Notes under the pieces: model-generated
The model's database searches: none
The model's input: only the letters and a program-made list of their open reading frames with translations
Told to the model about the DNA's origin: nothing
In this document: positions 24,758-33,923 of the stretch, piece after piece
Layout: each line of letters begins with the position of its first letter
Numbering within the stretch: the first letter of the stretch is position 1
Program-made: the position numbers and the translations under genes
Source of the DNA: Leucothrix mucor DSM 2157
GTDB taxonomy: Bacteria > Pseudomonadota > Gammaproteobacteria > Thiotrichales > Thiotrichaceae
Assembly: GCF_000419525.1 (NCBI RefSeq)
Contig: NZ_ATTE01000001.1
Span: forward strand, 3,383,501 to 3,447,500
DNA length: 64,000 bases
Reading direction: 5' to 3'

Positions 24758-26353
24758 CTAGTCAAAAACGACGTCTGGCAACCAAGTGGCCAGCATCGGG
24801 AAACATAATACCAGCAGCATAGCAATAAGCTGGATAATCACAAACGGAATCACTGATAAATAAATATCCACGGTGCGAATGTGCGCAGGCGCGACCGAGC
24901 GGTAATAAAATAGCGCAAAGCCAAACGGCGGCGTTAAGAAACTGGTCTGCAAATTCATTGCAACCAACACTGCAAACCACACCGGATGAAAGTCGGTCGC
25001 CAGCAGAACCGGCCCAACAATCGGGATCACGATAAAGATGATCTCAACAAATTCCAGCACAAAGCCTAGCAAGAAAATCACCAGCATAACGGCAATTAAC
25101 GCACCCCAATGTTCGCCAGGAATCTTGCTCAGCACATCGGCAACCACCTCATCGCCACCAAAGCCACGGAATACCAATGACAACATGGAAGCCGCTACGA
25201 TCACGCCAAACACCATCGCTGAGACACTGACCGTTTCCTGCACTGCGCCACCAATCACTTGCTGCTTTCGCAAGAAAACCAGCGCTACGACCAAGGCCAA
25301 TACCAGAACCGCAGTGGCGACCATCGCAGCAATACTGCCCGCATCAATGATCAAGGTGCCACTACTAAAGTCGATATTCGACCAGCCAAGTGATTTCAAA
25401 ATGGTCAGCAAAAAGGCTGCGGCAGCACCAAGCACCATCAACACCCGTAAGTATTTTGGGGACTGCTCGTGGCTACTTCCTGCGATGAGTAACGTCCCTG
25501 CCACACCCACGGCAGCGGCTTCAGTCGGCGTTGCTACCCCAAATAAAATCGAACCGAGCACGGCAATAATGAGCAGTAATGGCGGGACAAAAGTACTTAA
25601 AATATCCGCCCAGCCAACCGCTGCTTTGATTGTATCTTCGGGTGCTTGCAGGCTTTCAACCGGTACAGGTGAGGCTTTAGGAAACAGTTTGCTATGGATA
25701 AATACATAGCCTGCATACAGTAAAACCAGCATGAACCCCGGAATTAAAGCACCGGCAAATAGATCGCCTACTGAGACTGGATCAGGTGCAAAATTACCCG
25801 CATTACGTTGCGCTTCCAGATAAGCATTGGAGATCTGATCGCCTAGCAAAATCAATACAATGGAGGGCGGAATAATCTGCCCCAGCGTACCCGAGGCGCA
25901 TATCAGACCGCTAGATAAACGCACAGAAATACCCGCACGCAACATCGCGGGCAAGCTAATCATTCCCAGCATGACAATGGTGGCACCGATAATGCCAGTG
26001 GAAGCGGCAATCAAAGCGCTCACAATCAATACCGAGTACGCCAGCCCTGAGCGCGTGCCGCCAAAGAAACCCGCCATGGTCATTAACATACGCTCGGCAA
26101 TGCGTGAACGTTCCAGCAACGTGCCCATTAACACAAACAGCGGCACGGCAATTAGTAGCGAGTTATCCATCACCCCAAACACACGCTGCGGGAATGCGCC
26201 AAAATAGCTTAAATCAAAGTGCCCCATGAGCGAGGCGATATACGCTACCAGCACGGGCACACCGGCAATCGCCAGCATGACCGGCACACCACTCATAATC
26301 CCAGCCAGCAAAGAGCCGACCAGTATCAATAACCAAATCGCTTCGATACTCAT
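24758..26353 (-). CDS. TRAP transporter large permease (DctM)
   Basis: This 531-residue polytopic inner-membrane protein is the catalytic subunit of the TRAP importer. It starts with IWLLILVGSLLAGIMSGVPV and contains APDPVSVGDLFAGALIPGFM, GVATPTEAAAVGVAGTLLIA and the C-terminal VAMNLQTSFLTPPFGFALFY motif. It is about 90 residues longer than ordinary DctM proteins. The extra length is an insert around residues 300-390 with two additional hydrophobic segments, seen in some TRAP subfamilies. It imports its substrate with Na+ and overlaps the small permease gene by 4 bp. Confidence 0.92.
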   Translation of the reverse strand: MSIEAIWLLILVGSLLAGIMSGVPVMLAIAGVPVLVAYIASLMGHFDLSYFGAFPQRVFGVMDNSLLIAVPLFVLMGTLLERSRIAERMLMTMAGFFGGTRSGLAYSVLIVSALIAASTGIIGATIVMLGMISLPAMLRAGISVRLSSGLICASGTLGQIIPPSIVLILLGDQISNAYLEAQRNAGNFAPDPVSVGDLFAGALIPGFMLVLLYAGYVFIHSKLFPKASPVPVESLQAPEDTIKAAVGWADILSTFVPPLLLIIAVLGSILFGVATPTEAAAVGVAGTLLIAGSSHEQSPKYLRVLMVLGAAAAFLLTILKSLGWSNIDFSSGTLIIDAGSIAAMVATAVLVLALVVALVFLRKQQVIGGAVQETVSVSAMVFGVIVAASMLSLVFRGFGGDEVVADVLSKIPGEHWGALIAVMLVIFLLGFVLEFVEIIFIVIPIVGPVLLATDFHPVWFAVLVAMNLQTSFLTPPFGFALFYYRSVAPAHIRTVDIYLSVIPFVIIQLIAMLLVLCFPMLATWLPDVVFD

Positions 26354-26850
26354 TGCGCCGTCTCCGTGGTTAGAAACTCGCCTTTACGCGCCAGTATCGT
26401 CACGCCCTGAATCAGCATCAGCACACAGGAAACGGGTAAACAGGTTTTAACTAGAAACAAGCCCGGCAGGCCGCCGGTTTCTTTGGAGCCCTCCTGAATT
26501 TGCCAAGCGTATTGGATATCGGGCCAGACGTGATACAGCGTGAGGCTGAACACCGGAATTAGAAATAGCAACACGCCAGCCATATCAACACGCCGACGAG
26601 CCGCAGGGCTTTGGCTTTCACGGAGTACATCAACTCGCACATGCGCATCGCGCCCTAAGGCATAGGGAATGCCAAGCACGACGAGGGCCGCAAAACAGTA
26701 GGCAGCGAAATCTTGTAATTGCAAAAATCCAATGCCGTAGATGTAACGCAGCAAGACCACCGCGACTTCAGTAAATGCCAGTCCGGTTAATAGGAAAATG
26801 CACAAGGCACCGGTCAGGCGGTGCAGAGTCAGACCAAAAGAGAGTAACAA
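26350..26850 (-). CDS. TRAP transporter small permease (DctQ)
   Basis: This 166-residue protein has four transmembrane segments typical of DctQ: LLTGLAFTEVAVVLLRYIYG, LQDFAAYCFAALVVLGIPYA with the GRDAHVRVDVL motif, a third segment at VLLFLIPVFSLTLYHV, and a last one at KTCLPVSCVLMLIQGV. It is the first gene of the TRAP operon and overlaps the large permease by 4 bp. It pairs with DctM to form the membrane complex. Confidence 0.9.
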   Translation of the reverse strand: MLLSFGLTLHRLTGALCIFLLTGLAFTEVAVVLLRYIYGIGFLQLQDFAAYCFAALVVLGIPYALGRDAHVRVDVLRESQSPAARRRVDMAGVLLFLIPVFSLTLYHVWPDIQYAWQIQEGSKETGGLPGLFLVKTCLPVSCVLMLIQGVTILARKGEFLTTETAQ

Positions 26851-26943
26851 GCGGGTGTTCCTTTAACAGAAAATGACTCGCCGTATGCTACCACTCTGAA
26901 TTCGGATTTGAAAAGCTTACTCAGGCAATGAAACGCCCAAAAC

Positions 26944-26977
26944 AAAAAGCCGGTGGCTCCTGAAGAACCATCGGCTT
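26944..26977 (-). terminator. Terminator of the lipoprotein gene
   Basis: On the minus strand AAGCCGATGGTTC pairs with GAGCCACCGGCTT (one mismatch, one G-T pair), followed by five T. It lies 22 bp after the stop of the beta-propeller lipoprotein gene. Confidence 0.75.
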
Positions 26978-26999
26978 GATTCGCACTTAAATGTGACTG

Positions 27000-29018
27000 T
27001 TACTGCGCAGAGATCGCAATCGATTCTGGTGCGGTGAAGGTCATCATTTTATCCGGTGCACGGTTCATTACGCCTTCCAGCGCGTAAATGTTATCGATGC
27101 GCTGGATTTGGTTATTACTTTTCTCAGCGACATACAGATTGGTTCCGTCAAACGCCAAATCAACCGGATTACCCAGTGCGGTATTGTCGCCGGCTAATTC
27201 CAAACGTAAATCGGTTAAGCCATCGGCGGTGCTGGCATTATCAATTACGTAAATACGACCGTCATCGGCGACGCTTGCGCTACCCACATCGGAGACGATC
27301 AGGCGGTTATTCACACTGTCGTGTACGATGCCGTGAATGTTGCTGGCCTCAATGCCTGACTGATCATTAGGGTCGATAATGCGCGCGGGTGCTGCATCAG
27401 GGTTTGCCATGTAATCATCGTAAACCTGAATCGTGCCATTGGTGGCAGCAACATATAGACGATCCGCTTCCGGGTCGTAATCCAAATCCCAAGGGCTGGT
27501 GCCCGCTGGCATAGTGGTTTCAAACACTGGCACGGCATTGCCATCACCACACAGGCTGAAAGCTTTGATTGCATTGGTCGCGCTTAAATCAGCGACCAAG
27601 ACCAAACCGTAACTGCCAACCACTTCAACACCTTTTGGTGCAGATAGATTGGTGTTGGCACCGGTAATTTGACGATCACGCTGATCGGTATAACTACCCG
27701 CCGCATCACGCATGGCCAAACGGCTGACAAAGCTCAAGCCACCAACAGACGCTGCTCCGGCATCGTCGAAACTGATAATCGCATCACCGTTTTGATCAAG
27801 CGAGATGCTCTCAACATATTGTGTGCCTTGCACTGGGGTAAAGATTGTACCCATGCTGGTAAGGGCCGGATCAGTCATATACACGCTGGTTCCGGTATTC
27901 GCAGCATTTCTGGTGATGTGCAAACTACCCACCGTGGCATTGCTCAAGTCACTCACGTCATTGCCGATCATTTGGCCCACGGTTTCCGTCACAATCGACT
28001 CCGGGCCTGCTACTAAGTAATCGGCATCGGGTGCGATATTGCCGCTAGCGCCGGTCGCAATATCGTTAAACACCATAATGCGGCCGCTTTCATTGGCCTT
28101 CTCAGCGACGTATAAATCGCCGTCGTTTAACTGCAAATCAACCGGATTTCCCAGATGCGTTGCTGCGCCACGAATGGTACGGTCTGGCGTGACTGCACCG
28201 CTTAGCATGGACGCTGTTTCGAACACATAAATGCTACCGTCATCTGCTGAAGTTGGGTCAGCCACATCGGACACAATCAAGCGATCTGCCGCCGCATCGT
28301 AAACGATACCGTGCATATTGGTCGCAGCCAGTGCGTTATCCGGATTGAAGGTTGCCGTTGGGGTGTAATCACCATCGGCACTGCGCGATAAGAAGTCATT
28401 ATAGTAAGCAACATCGCCATTGGTTAGCGCAACAAATAACTGATCGCTGTCTTCGTCATACACCACATCCCAGGCGCTGCTGTCGCCGACCATGGCACGT
28501 GGTATGCTAAACATTGCCGTATCGGCATTGGCTGCGGTGGTCCCGAATACGCTGACCGCATCCGTCTCATCACCGCTTTGCGCGATAATCATATAGCCTG
28601 CTTTTTGAGCGATGGCGATACCTTTAGGGCTGGTGAGTGCGCTGGTAATTAAGCGATCGCGATTGGCTGAAATCGCCACTGGGCTGGTGCGCATGGCTGG
28701 GCTGCACATGGCTTGAACCGCGCCTTCGCCACTAGCCAAGTTACCCGCTTGATATAAGTTTCCAACGGCGTCTTTTTCAATGCCTTCGGCCAAATTGGCA
28801 TTCACTACATGCTCAACTGCACCGGGGCCGCTATTGCTGCTGAACTGATATTGGCTAATGCTGCCAACGTTTCCACCCTGATCATCCGCAACCAGTAACT
28901 TAACTTGCTTGTCAAAAATGTCGTTATCATTGTCGTTGTCGTTATTACAACCGGCTAGTCCAGCTAAGGAAGCGCTGACAGCGGCGGTGAGTAACCAATT
29001 CTTTTTAACAAGTTTCAT
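27000..29018 (-). CDS. Large beta-propeller lipoprotein of unknown function
   Basis: This 672-residue protein has a lipoprotein signal (LAGLAGC, lipidated Cys24) followed by an Asp/Asn tandem repeat (NNDNDNDNDND). The body contains two similar halves, each with blades of the pattern LVVADLSATNAIKAF / DLDYDPEADRLYVAATNG / NIHGIVHDSVNNRLIVSDVG / LGNPVDLAFDGTNLYVAEKS. NHL- or YVTN-type beta-propellers read like this. The first half spans about residues 130-340, the second about 430-650. It is probably an outer-membrane or periplasmic scaffold; no enzymatic motif is seen. It is monocistronic. Confidence 0.8.
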   Translation of the reverse strand: MKLVKKNWLLTAAVSASLAGLAGCNNDNDNDNDIFDKQVKLLVADDQGGNVGSISQYQFSSNSGPGAVEHVVNANLAEGIEKDAVGNLYQAGNLASGEGAVQAMCSPAMRTSPVAISANRDRLITSALTSPKGIAIAQKAGYMIIAQSGDETDAVSVFGTTAANADTAMFSIPRAMVGDSSAWDVVYDEDSDQLFVALTNGDVAYYNDFLSRSADGDYTPTATFNPDNALAATNMHGIVYDAAADRLIVSDVADPTSADDGSIYVFETASMLSGAVTPDRTIRGAATHLGNPVDLQLNDGDLYVAEKANESGRIMVFNDIATGASGNIAPDADYLVAGPESIVTETVGQMIGNDVSDLSNATVGSLHITRNAANTGTSVYMTDPALTSMGTIFTPVQGTQYVESISLDQNGDAIISFDDAGAASVGGLSFVSRLAMRDAAGSYTDQRDRQITGANTNLSAPKGVEVVGSYGLVLVADLSATNAIKAFSLCGDGNAVPVFETTMPAGTSPWDLDYDPEADRLYVAATNGTIQVYDDYMANPDAAPARIIDPNDQSGIEASNIHGIVHDSVNNRLIVSDVGSASVADDGRIYVIDNASTADGLTDLRLELAGDNTALGNPVDLAFDGTNLYVAEKSNNQIQRIDNIYALEGVMNRAPDKMMTFTAPESIAISAQ

Positions 29019-29134
29019 AAGATATCTCCTGATTGAGTAGGCTTAAACGTGCATTTGAAAATGTCTACGCAGCTCATCAGAAAATCGGATTGCATAAATT
29101 TGAATCTATTTAGTTTTATTCTCGTACATCTTGG

Positions 29135-29818
29135 TTATTTGCCTGAGAAGTCGTATGCCTCGAAATCGGCTCGGGTGTCGAAGTCTTGCAGAATGCCAGC
29201 GTCGTCTACGGCAATGCGCTGAACGAATTCGGGATATTGGTGCAGGAGCTTTTTAGCTCCACGATCACCGCTTAAGGCTAATAGCTCATCGCGGAATCTC
29301 GCAGGGAAATAGACAGGGTGGCCGTCTTGCCCTTGATAGCTTGGGACGATGATGGACTGCTGGGTTGCTGATACCGTTTGATCGTGTTTAGTGGCTTTCG
29401 TGTGCTTAAGGGCTTTCGTTTGCTTGATAGCTTCGGTGGCGATGGCTTGATAAGTGCTTGGTTTGATTAATGGCATATCAGCCAAGGCAATAATCCAACC
29501 GCTGACATTTGGGCTGGCTTTAATGCCCGCACGTAAACTAGCACTCATTCCCGAGCTGGCATCTTTGCAAATGACTATTTGAAGCCCTGCTCTTAATAAC
29601 TCGGCTTGCAGCATGTCATCTTGTGGGCGCACTACACAAATCAGCTCATCAATTACCTGCGCCAGATTACTCGCCGCTGCCACACCCATTGCCACGCCGT
29701 TAGGCAATCTAGCCAAACATTTATCGCCGCCAAAGCGTTCACCTTTGCCAGCGGATAGGATGATGCCAGTAATTTGCGGAGCGTTAGAGTTGGCATCAAA
29801 GTCAGGCATGGTACTCAT
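29135..29818 (-). CDS. MocA-like nucleotidyltransferase (molybdenum cofactor cytidylyltransferase family)
   Basis: This 227-residue NTP-transferase has the GIILSAGKGERFGGDKCLA nucleotide-binding motif, DASSGMSASLRAGI, and the metal-binding ALADMPLI. YQGQDGHPVYFPARFRDEL is the MocA-specific substrate motif. MocA adds CMP to molybdopterin for xanthine-oxidase-type enzymes. A Lys/Thr-rich insert (TKALKHTKATKHDQ) near residue 140 is unusual. No molybdoenzyme gene is adjacent, so the role in cofactor maturation is inferred from family. Confidence 0.82.
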   Translation of the reverse strand: MSTMPDFDANSNAPQITGIILSAGKGERFGGDKCLARLPNGVAMGVAAASNLAQVIDELICVVRPQDDMLQAELLRAGLQIVICKDASSGMSASLRAGIKASPNVSGWIIALADMPLIKPSTYQAIATEAIKQTKALKHTKATKHDQTVSATQQSIIVPSYQGQDGHPVYFPARFRDELLALSGDRGAKKLLHQYPEFVQRIAVDDAGILQDFDTRADFEAYDFSGK

Positions 29819-29899
29819 GCCTGACTCATGGAAATGTTCGCGCCTGTATCATTCCATTCACCAATGAACATTAGGCTCATTGATATGAGCAACAGCGAA

Positions 29900-30517
29900 T
29901 TAAATCCCCTCAAAAAACTCAACCATGCCCGTTTCCAGCGAATACTCCGCACCGACCACCATCAGCTCATTATTCAAAATTAGATTCTCCAGCACTTTGG
30001 AACCACGGCGCAATTGATTAGTCGACGCCATAATATTAGCTTTAATCGCAGCCTCTAATAAAAGATCCGGATCGTTTCGCAAGTTAGTGTTGTACAGCGG
30101 CTCGACCGCAGGCCGGATGCGACTCACAATTGACATTAGATTCATCGAACCATCTGATGATGGATGGCGTAAATCATCCAAGGTCGCCGTGACCGCACCG
30201 CATTTGGAATGCCCCATCACGACCACCAATTTGGTGCCAAAACGCTCGGCGGCAAACTCAATACTACCAATCTGCGACGGAGCTACGATATTACCCGCTA
30301 CCCGAATCACAAATAAATCACCCAAGCCTTGATCAAATACAATCTCAGCCGGCACTCGCGAGTCCGAACAACCCAGAATAATTGCAAATGGCGTCTGCTC
30401 GTTGATAAGACTAGGCCGTTGCATTTGCTTGGTATAGGTATCGTCACTTCGCACGCCCGTGGCAAAACGTTGATTACCATCTTTCAGGCGCACAAGTGCC
30501 TCATCTGCAGTGATCAT
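29900..30517 (-). CDS. Beta-class carbonic anhydrase
   Basis: This protein of about 205 residues has zinc ligands in ILGCSDSRVPAE and VVMGHSKCGAVTATLDD, giving the Cys-Asp/Arg dyad, His and Cys pattern of beta carbonic anhydrases. It interconverts CO2 and bicarbonate. The ATG at 30517 is preferred, with AGGA 9 bp upstream; a TTG at 30526 is too close to that site. The length matches the clade of roughly 200-residue bacterial enzymes. No carboxysome or cyanate genes lie nearby. Confidence 0.92.
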   Translation of the reverse strand: MITADEALVRLKDGNQRFATGVRSDDTYTKQMQRPSLINEQTPFAIILGCSDSRVPAEIVFDQGLGDLFVIRVAGNIVAPSQIGSIEFAAERFGTKLVVVMGHSKCGAVTATLDDLRHPSSDGSMNLMSIVSRIRPAVEPLYNTNLRNDPDLLLEAAIKANIMASTNQLRRGSKVLENLILNNELMVVGAEYSLETGMVEFFEGI

Positions 30518-30602
30518 AAACAGCAATTCCTATGGTCGTTCATATTGGTTAGTGCGCGGTAAAGCACGCGCCGTAACGTGGAGTGGTGAGTATAATATAT
30601 TC

Positions 30603-31853
30603 CTAAACATTAAACGCTTCTTGCTTAATTAATTGCTCGCCCCGGCTGATGCCTAAGTCATTTGCAACGTGTTGCCACTGCTTGACGGCAAGTAGTACTT
30701 GGTCATAAATTTTTGTGGCTTCTTCTTTATTAAGTCGGAAAAAATCAATGACTTCAAATGCCAAATCATAATCCAACGCATTAGACGTATCATTAATATT
30801 GAGGTGCAAACCCTGCTTTCCAACAATGGGGTTTAGATCATAGGCAGGCGATAGCTTCCATCCCTTTTTGGTTAGGAGAAAACCATGATTGCGGAGATGA
30901 TCATCTGTATTCGACACTGCAATATTGAAAACGATTCTACGCCACAGCTGGGCAAGATCAGCTCTCGTATTCGTTCCGTGGTTGCTTAGAAATTCTGCGA
31001 TTTCAAGATAACTCGCGCCTTCGGAATGCTCACCATCATAGTACTGCAGCTGCGTCATCGCTGAAGAAAAATGGACTCGCTCTCCTCCAATCCGATCAAA
31101 CCGCTTGGTCAAAAAAGTATGATGCTGCGAGGAATACTTGTGTATTTCACTCGGAAACATCTCGATACCAGAATCGAGGGCTAGCTTATGACACAGCATT
31201 TCCCAAGCGCCAACGTCAAAGCTATCATTCTGGTTTGGAAACTTAGCGATCCAAAGATGGTTATGCTCATCACTTACACACGCTTTTGGCCTCGCCCCGC
31301 CTAATGAAGAACCGGGTGAAATCAATATTTTGAGCCAACGGTAGTACTCATCACTATCAATGTTGTCATCGTTTTCTATTTGAATAGCTGCATATTCTAA
31401 TTCGCGTAGTGACGTCATCGGTGGTGCTGCGAACTCAGCGTTATTATCCAGAAAGTCGTTAGAGTCCGATGTTTTAAATCGAATACCACCCATTCGGTAA
31501 GAATCATGGACGCCTAATAAGTAATCCAACTCGGTTAGTCGGCTACTCGCACGTAAGCCTTTGCGGTATTCAATTGCGGCTCGACGCTGCATCAGAATAC
31601 GCCCCCAACGATCCGGCGAGGAATCCAAAAAGGCACGGAAGTTCTTATCTGACGCATCATTATAAAGCTCGCCACTGTGCAACATTAACAATGGATCGAT
31701 TTGTAAGCGGTAATTTGATTTTAAAAATACTTTGTCATAGGAGAAACTAAACACACCTCCGCGACTGGTTTCTGCATAACTTAGTTGACCAATGAGCAGC
31801 GGGGTCTCAAGAGGCATCCATGAGGCATAAACGTCCACTAGCTGGCGCTTCAT
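30603..31853 (-). CDS. hipA: HipA-family serine/threonine kinase toxin
   Basis: This 416-residue HipA kinase has the ATP-binding SPGSSLGGARPKACV loop, the catalytic-loop HLRNHGFLL preceded by NTDD, and the metal-binding LSPAYDLNP motif, with LTKRFDR before them. HipA kinases phosphorylate a tRNA synthetase and arrest growth; the antitoxin represses the operon. The start overlaps the antitoxin stop by 4 bp. It is shorter than E. coli HipA (440), and the N-terminal subdomain is present. Confidence 0.92.
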   Translation of the reverse strand: MKRQLVDVYASWMPLETPLLIGQLSYAETSRGGVFSFSYDKVFLKSNYRLQIDPLLMLHSGELYNDASDKNFRAFLDSSPDRWGRILMQRRAAIEYRKGLRASSRLTELDYLLGVHDSYRMGGIRFKTSDSNDFLDNNAEFAAPPMTSLRELEYAAIQIENDDNIDSDEYYRWLKILISPGSSLGGARPKACVSDEHNHLWIAKFPNQNDSFDVGAWEMLCHKLALDSGIEMFPSEIHKYSSQHHTFLTKRFDRIGGERVHFSSAMTQLQYYDGEHSEGASYLEIAEFLSNHGTNTRADLAQLWRRIVFNIAVSNTDDHLRNHGFLLTKKGWKLSPAYDLNPIVGKQGLHLNINDTSNALDYDLAFEVIDFFRLNKEEATKIYDQVLLAVKQWQHVANDLGISRGEQLIKQEAFNV

Positions 31854-32155
31854 TTTGAGCCTTCCAGCAGCTTAATGTTTTGCAGCTTTACCCCGACTTC
31901 GTCATGTGCGGCTAGTTCTGCAAAGTTTTCTTCCATGCCTAGCACAGCCATCACTTTCAGATAAGTACCAATCGCTACGCCGGGATCACCAGCAAATACT
32001 TTATTCACTGTTTTGTTATCAAAGCCGGTTCGGTCACAGATCATCTGCTTGGTATAAGCACGGCGCTTCAGTGCCAGAAGTAAGTCTTCCCCGAAAGAAG
32101 TCAAAATCTTGCGCTGCTTGGGGAACAACACTTTGTGTAAATCTCTCTTTGCCAT
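31850..32155 (-). CDS. hipB: HipB-like XRE-type antitoxin
   Basis: This 101-residue protein contains an HTH of the XRE type (about residues 25-75: LLALKRRAYTKQMICDRTGF, then DNKTVNKVFAGDPGVAIGTY). It precedes hipA with a 4-bp overlap, the standard operon order. AAGGTGG lies before the ATG. A pair of 22-bp inverted arms lies 10 bp upstream and is the probable operator. Confidence 0.87.
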   Translation of the reverse strand: MAKRDLHKVLFPKQRKILTSFGEDLLLALKRRAYTKQMICDRTGFDNKTVNKVFAGDPGVAIGTYLKVMAVLGMEENFAELAAHDEVGVKLQNIKLLEGSK

Positions 32156-32164
32156 TACGCCACC

Positions 32165-32219
32165 TTTATAGGACTATATTCCCACTTTAAATCCAATAGT
32201 GGGAATATAGTCCTATAAA
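32165..32219. promoter_or_regulatory. Operator of hipBA: 22-bp perfect inverted repeat
   Basis: The arms at 32165-32186 and 32198-32219 are exact complements (core GGACTATATTCCCACT) with an 11-nt spacer. The right arm's outer end is the left arm's complement over the full 22 bp. It lies just upstream of the hipB start, where HipB-type antitoxins repress the operon. Each arm also contains GGA-N6-TCC, so two dimers might bind. Confidence 0.8.
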
Positions 32220-32349
32220 AACATAAGATCAATATAAGTAGAGTCGAACGATGGATTAAAAACAACCCATAAATATAAAATCTTGCTGGGTGTCGCAGTA
32301 TTGGTCGCGCACTCTAGCCTTTAGTAAAGTCACTCCAGGATCGGGGCTT

Positions 32350-33081
32350 TCAAGTATTATCAGACTTGTTATAGATCACCGGCATTTTGCCTTTCCACAG
32401 CTGCCAAACATCACGATCCAGCACGAGGTCCATCATAAAGTGCCCGACATTCATTCGGCTGGTGGTACCTGCATTAAAAATCGCGCTACGAGCGGGTGAG
32501 GGAAACACCTCGTACTCCGTCACAATAATTTCATCGCTCAAACTATCAGGGCGCACAATCACCCATTCAATATCAGAATCATGTTGGCCAACTTCAGTAC
32601 GGAAAAACTCGGCGGCACGCTCATTATCCAGATGCGGCGGCACTAGCAATCGAATGGCAGCCATCACACAACGTTGGGCAAATGAGATTGGTTCCGACAG
32701 GTCACGATTGCGGTTTCCAGCCGTATTCATCAGGATAAATTTAACCGGCGCTTGCGGCTGATTCGCTTTAATCGCCCGACACAGATTACGCACAGCATCG
32801 GTGACCAAAAAGCGCGGTTTGCCGTAGACCCCTGTAAAGCTTAAGTTGTGACCCAAGCAAGAGATCACCGCATGGCAGCCTTTAGTATGTTCCCGTAATT
32901 CGGCTTCGGTAAACTCCGTCAGGTGGTCATAAATAATGGATAGGTTTCTGTAATGCCCAATCGCTGATGGCAAGTTACTTTTACTTCGCACGATAATTTT
33001 AACGCACTCGCCATTGTTCAGCAGCTGCTCCACCAATAAGCGCCCCGTCGCTCCACTCGCGCCGACAACTAGTGTTGTCAT
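32350..33081 (-). CDS. NAD(P)-binding atypical short-chain reductase (NmrA-like)
   Basis: This protein of about 243 residues starts MTTLVVGASGATGRLLVEQL, a glycine-rich dinucleotide motif of the GxxGxxG type. ISCLGHNLSF and KFILMNTAGNRNRDL follow, as in NmrA/YwnB-like atypical SDRs. The ATG at 33081 has GGAGGAAG directly upstream. A longer frame to 33237 would overlap the CDF gene and lacks conservation. The substrate is unknown; such proteins often sense redox state or isomerise small ligands. Confidence 0.83.
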   Translation of the reverse strand: MTTLVVGASGATGRLLVEQLLNNGECVKIIVRSKSNLPSAIGHYRNLSIIYDHLTEFTEAELREHTKGCHAVISCLGHNLSFTGVYGKPRFLVTDAVRNLCRAIKANQPQAPVKFILMNTAGNRNRDLSEPISFAQRCVMAAIRLLVPPHLDNERAAEFFRTEVGQHDSDIEWVIVRPDSLSDEIIVTEYEVFPSPARSAIFNAGTTSRMNVGHFMMDLVLDRDVWQLWKGKMPVIYNKSDNT

Positions 33082-33157
33082 ACTTCCTCCACCAGGAATT
33101 GTTCCAACCGCGGAGCTTAGCATATTTGCTGAACAAGTCCTTACGACTAGTTCGCGA

Positions 33158-33850
33158 CTAACGTTGGTCCGCAGGCGTGTGTGAATGACCGTCTTCGTGA
33201 TTATGATCATGCTCGTCACTGATTTCACACTGCCCATTTTCCGCTTCGCGACGCTCCGCTAATGCTTGTGTCAAAATCTGATAAGCCGATGACAAGAACA
33301 GTCCCGCCATAATCCCCGCCACAATCAGGTCAGGCCATGCGGTGGTGGTTCCCCATACGCCAAGGGCCGCAAACATAACCGCGACATTACCGATCGCGTC
33401 ATTACGAGAACACAACCACACTGAGCGCACATTGGCATCGCCGTCTTTGTACTTCACCAAAATAAACACGCTGGCCAGATTAGCAACTAACGCCAAAAAG
33501 CCGATAACACCCATCACTTCAGCGGTGGGCACTTCAGCATAAAACAGCCGGTAAACCGTCGAGCCAAATACCCACAAGCCCACCAGTAACAGGCTAAATC
33601 CTTTAAAGAGTGCCGCATTGGTGCGTGCCTGAATCGACGCGCCAATTACCGCTAGCGAGATACCATAGGTTAGTGCATCGCCCAGAAAGTCCAGCGCATC
33701 GGCTTGTAATGCCTGCGACTGCGCCATGCGACCGGCACCCATTTCTACAAAAAACATAATCGCGTTAATCGCAATGACAATCCAAAGCCGGCGCTTATAG
33801 TCGTCGGATACTCCATCGAACTTGGCATCGTGGCCACAACATCCAGACAT
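33158..33850 (-). CDS. Cation diffusion facilitator (metal exporter)
   Basis: This 230-residue protein has six transmembrane segments. Metal-site residues of the HxxxD/DxxxD type appear in LQADALDFLGDALTYG (helix 2) and LCSRNDAIGNVAVM (helix 5). A His-rich tail (HDHNHEDGHSHTPADQ) may bind metal. It resembles the CzcD/DmeF branch that exports Zn2+, Co2+ or Cd2+. It faces a MerR regulator across a promoter with a 19-bp spacer, so expression is probably metal-induced. Confidence 0.88.
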   Translation of the reverse strand: MSGCCGHDAKFDGVSDDYKRRLWIVIAINAIMFFVEMGAGRMAQSQALQADALDFLGDALTYGISLAVIGASIQARTNAALFKGFSLLLVGLWVFGSTVYRLFYAEVPTAEVMGVIGFLALVANLASVFILVKYKDGDANVRSVWLCSRNDAIGNVAVMFAALGVWGTTTAWPDLIVAGIMAGLFLSSAYQILTQALAERREAENGQCEISDEHDHNHEDGHSHTPADQR

Positions 33851-33882
33851 AATCTAACCTCGTTTTACTAGTGTGTGATTTC

Positions 33883-33913
33883 AGTATAATCTCTCTAGCT
33901 ACTAGAGCTTCAA
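33883..33913. promoter_or_regulatory. MerR-type promoter and operator between the CDF and merR genes
   Basis: For the CDF gene (minus strand), TTGAAG (33913-33908) and TATACT (33888-33883) are separated by exactly 19 bp. That is the over-long spacer that MerR activators untwist. The spacer holds the dyad CTCTAG-N3-CTAGAG. On the plus strand TATAAT (33885-33890) overlaps the same region and can serve as the -10 for the merR gene. Confidence 0.8.
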
Positions 33914-33923
33914 GGAGTATTTT

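Noticed and set aside
25038-25709. Long plus-strand open frame opposite the TRAP large permease
   Set aside because: Its Ser/Thr/Ala-rich composition is the antisense shadow of hydrophobic codons; no start signal or domain.
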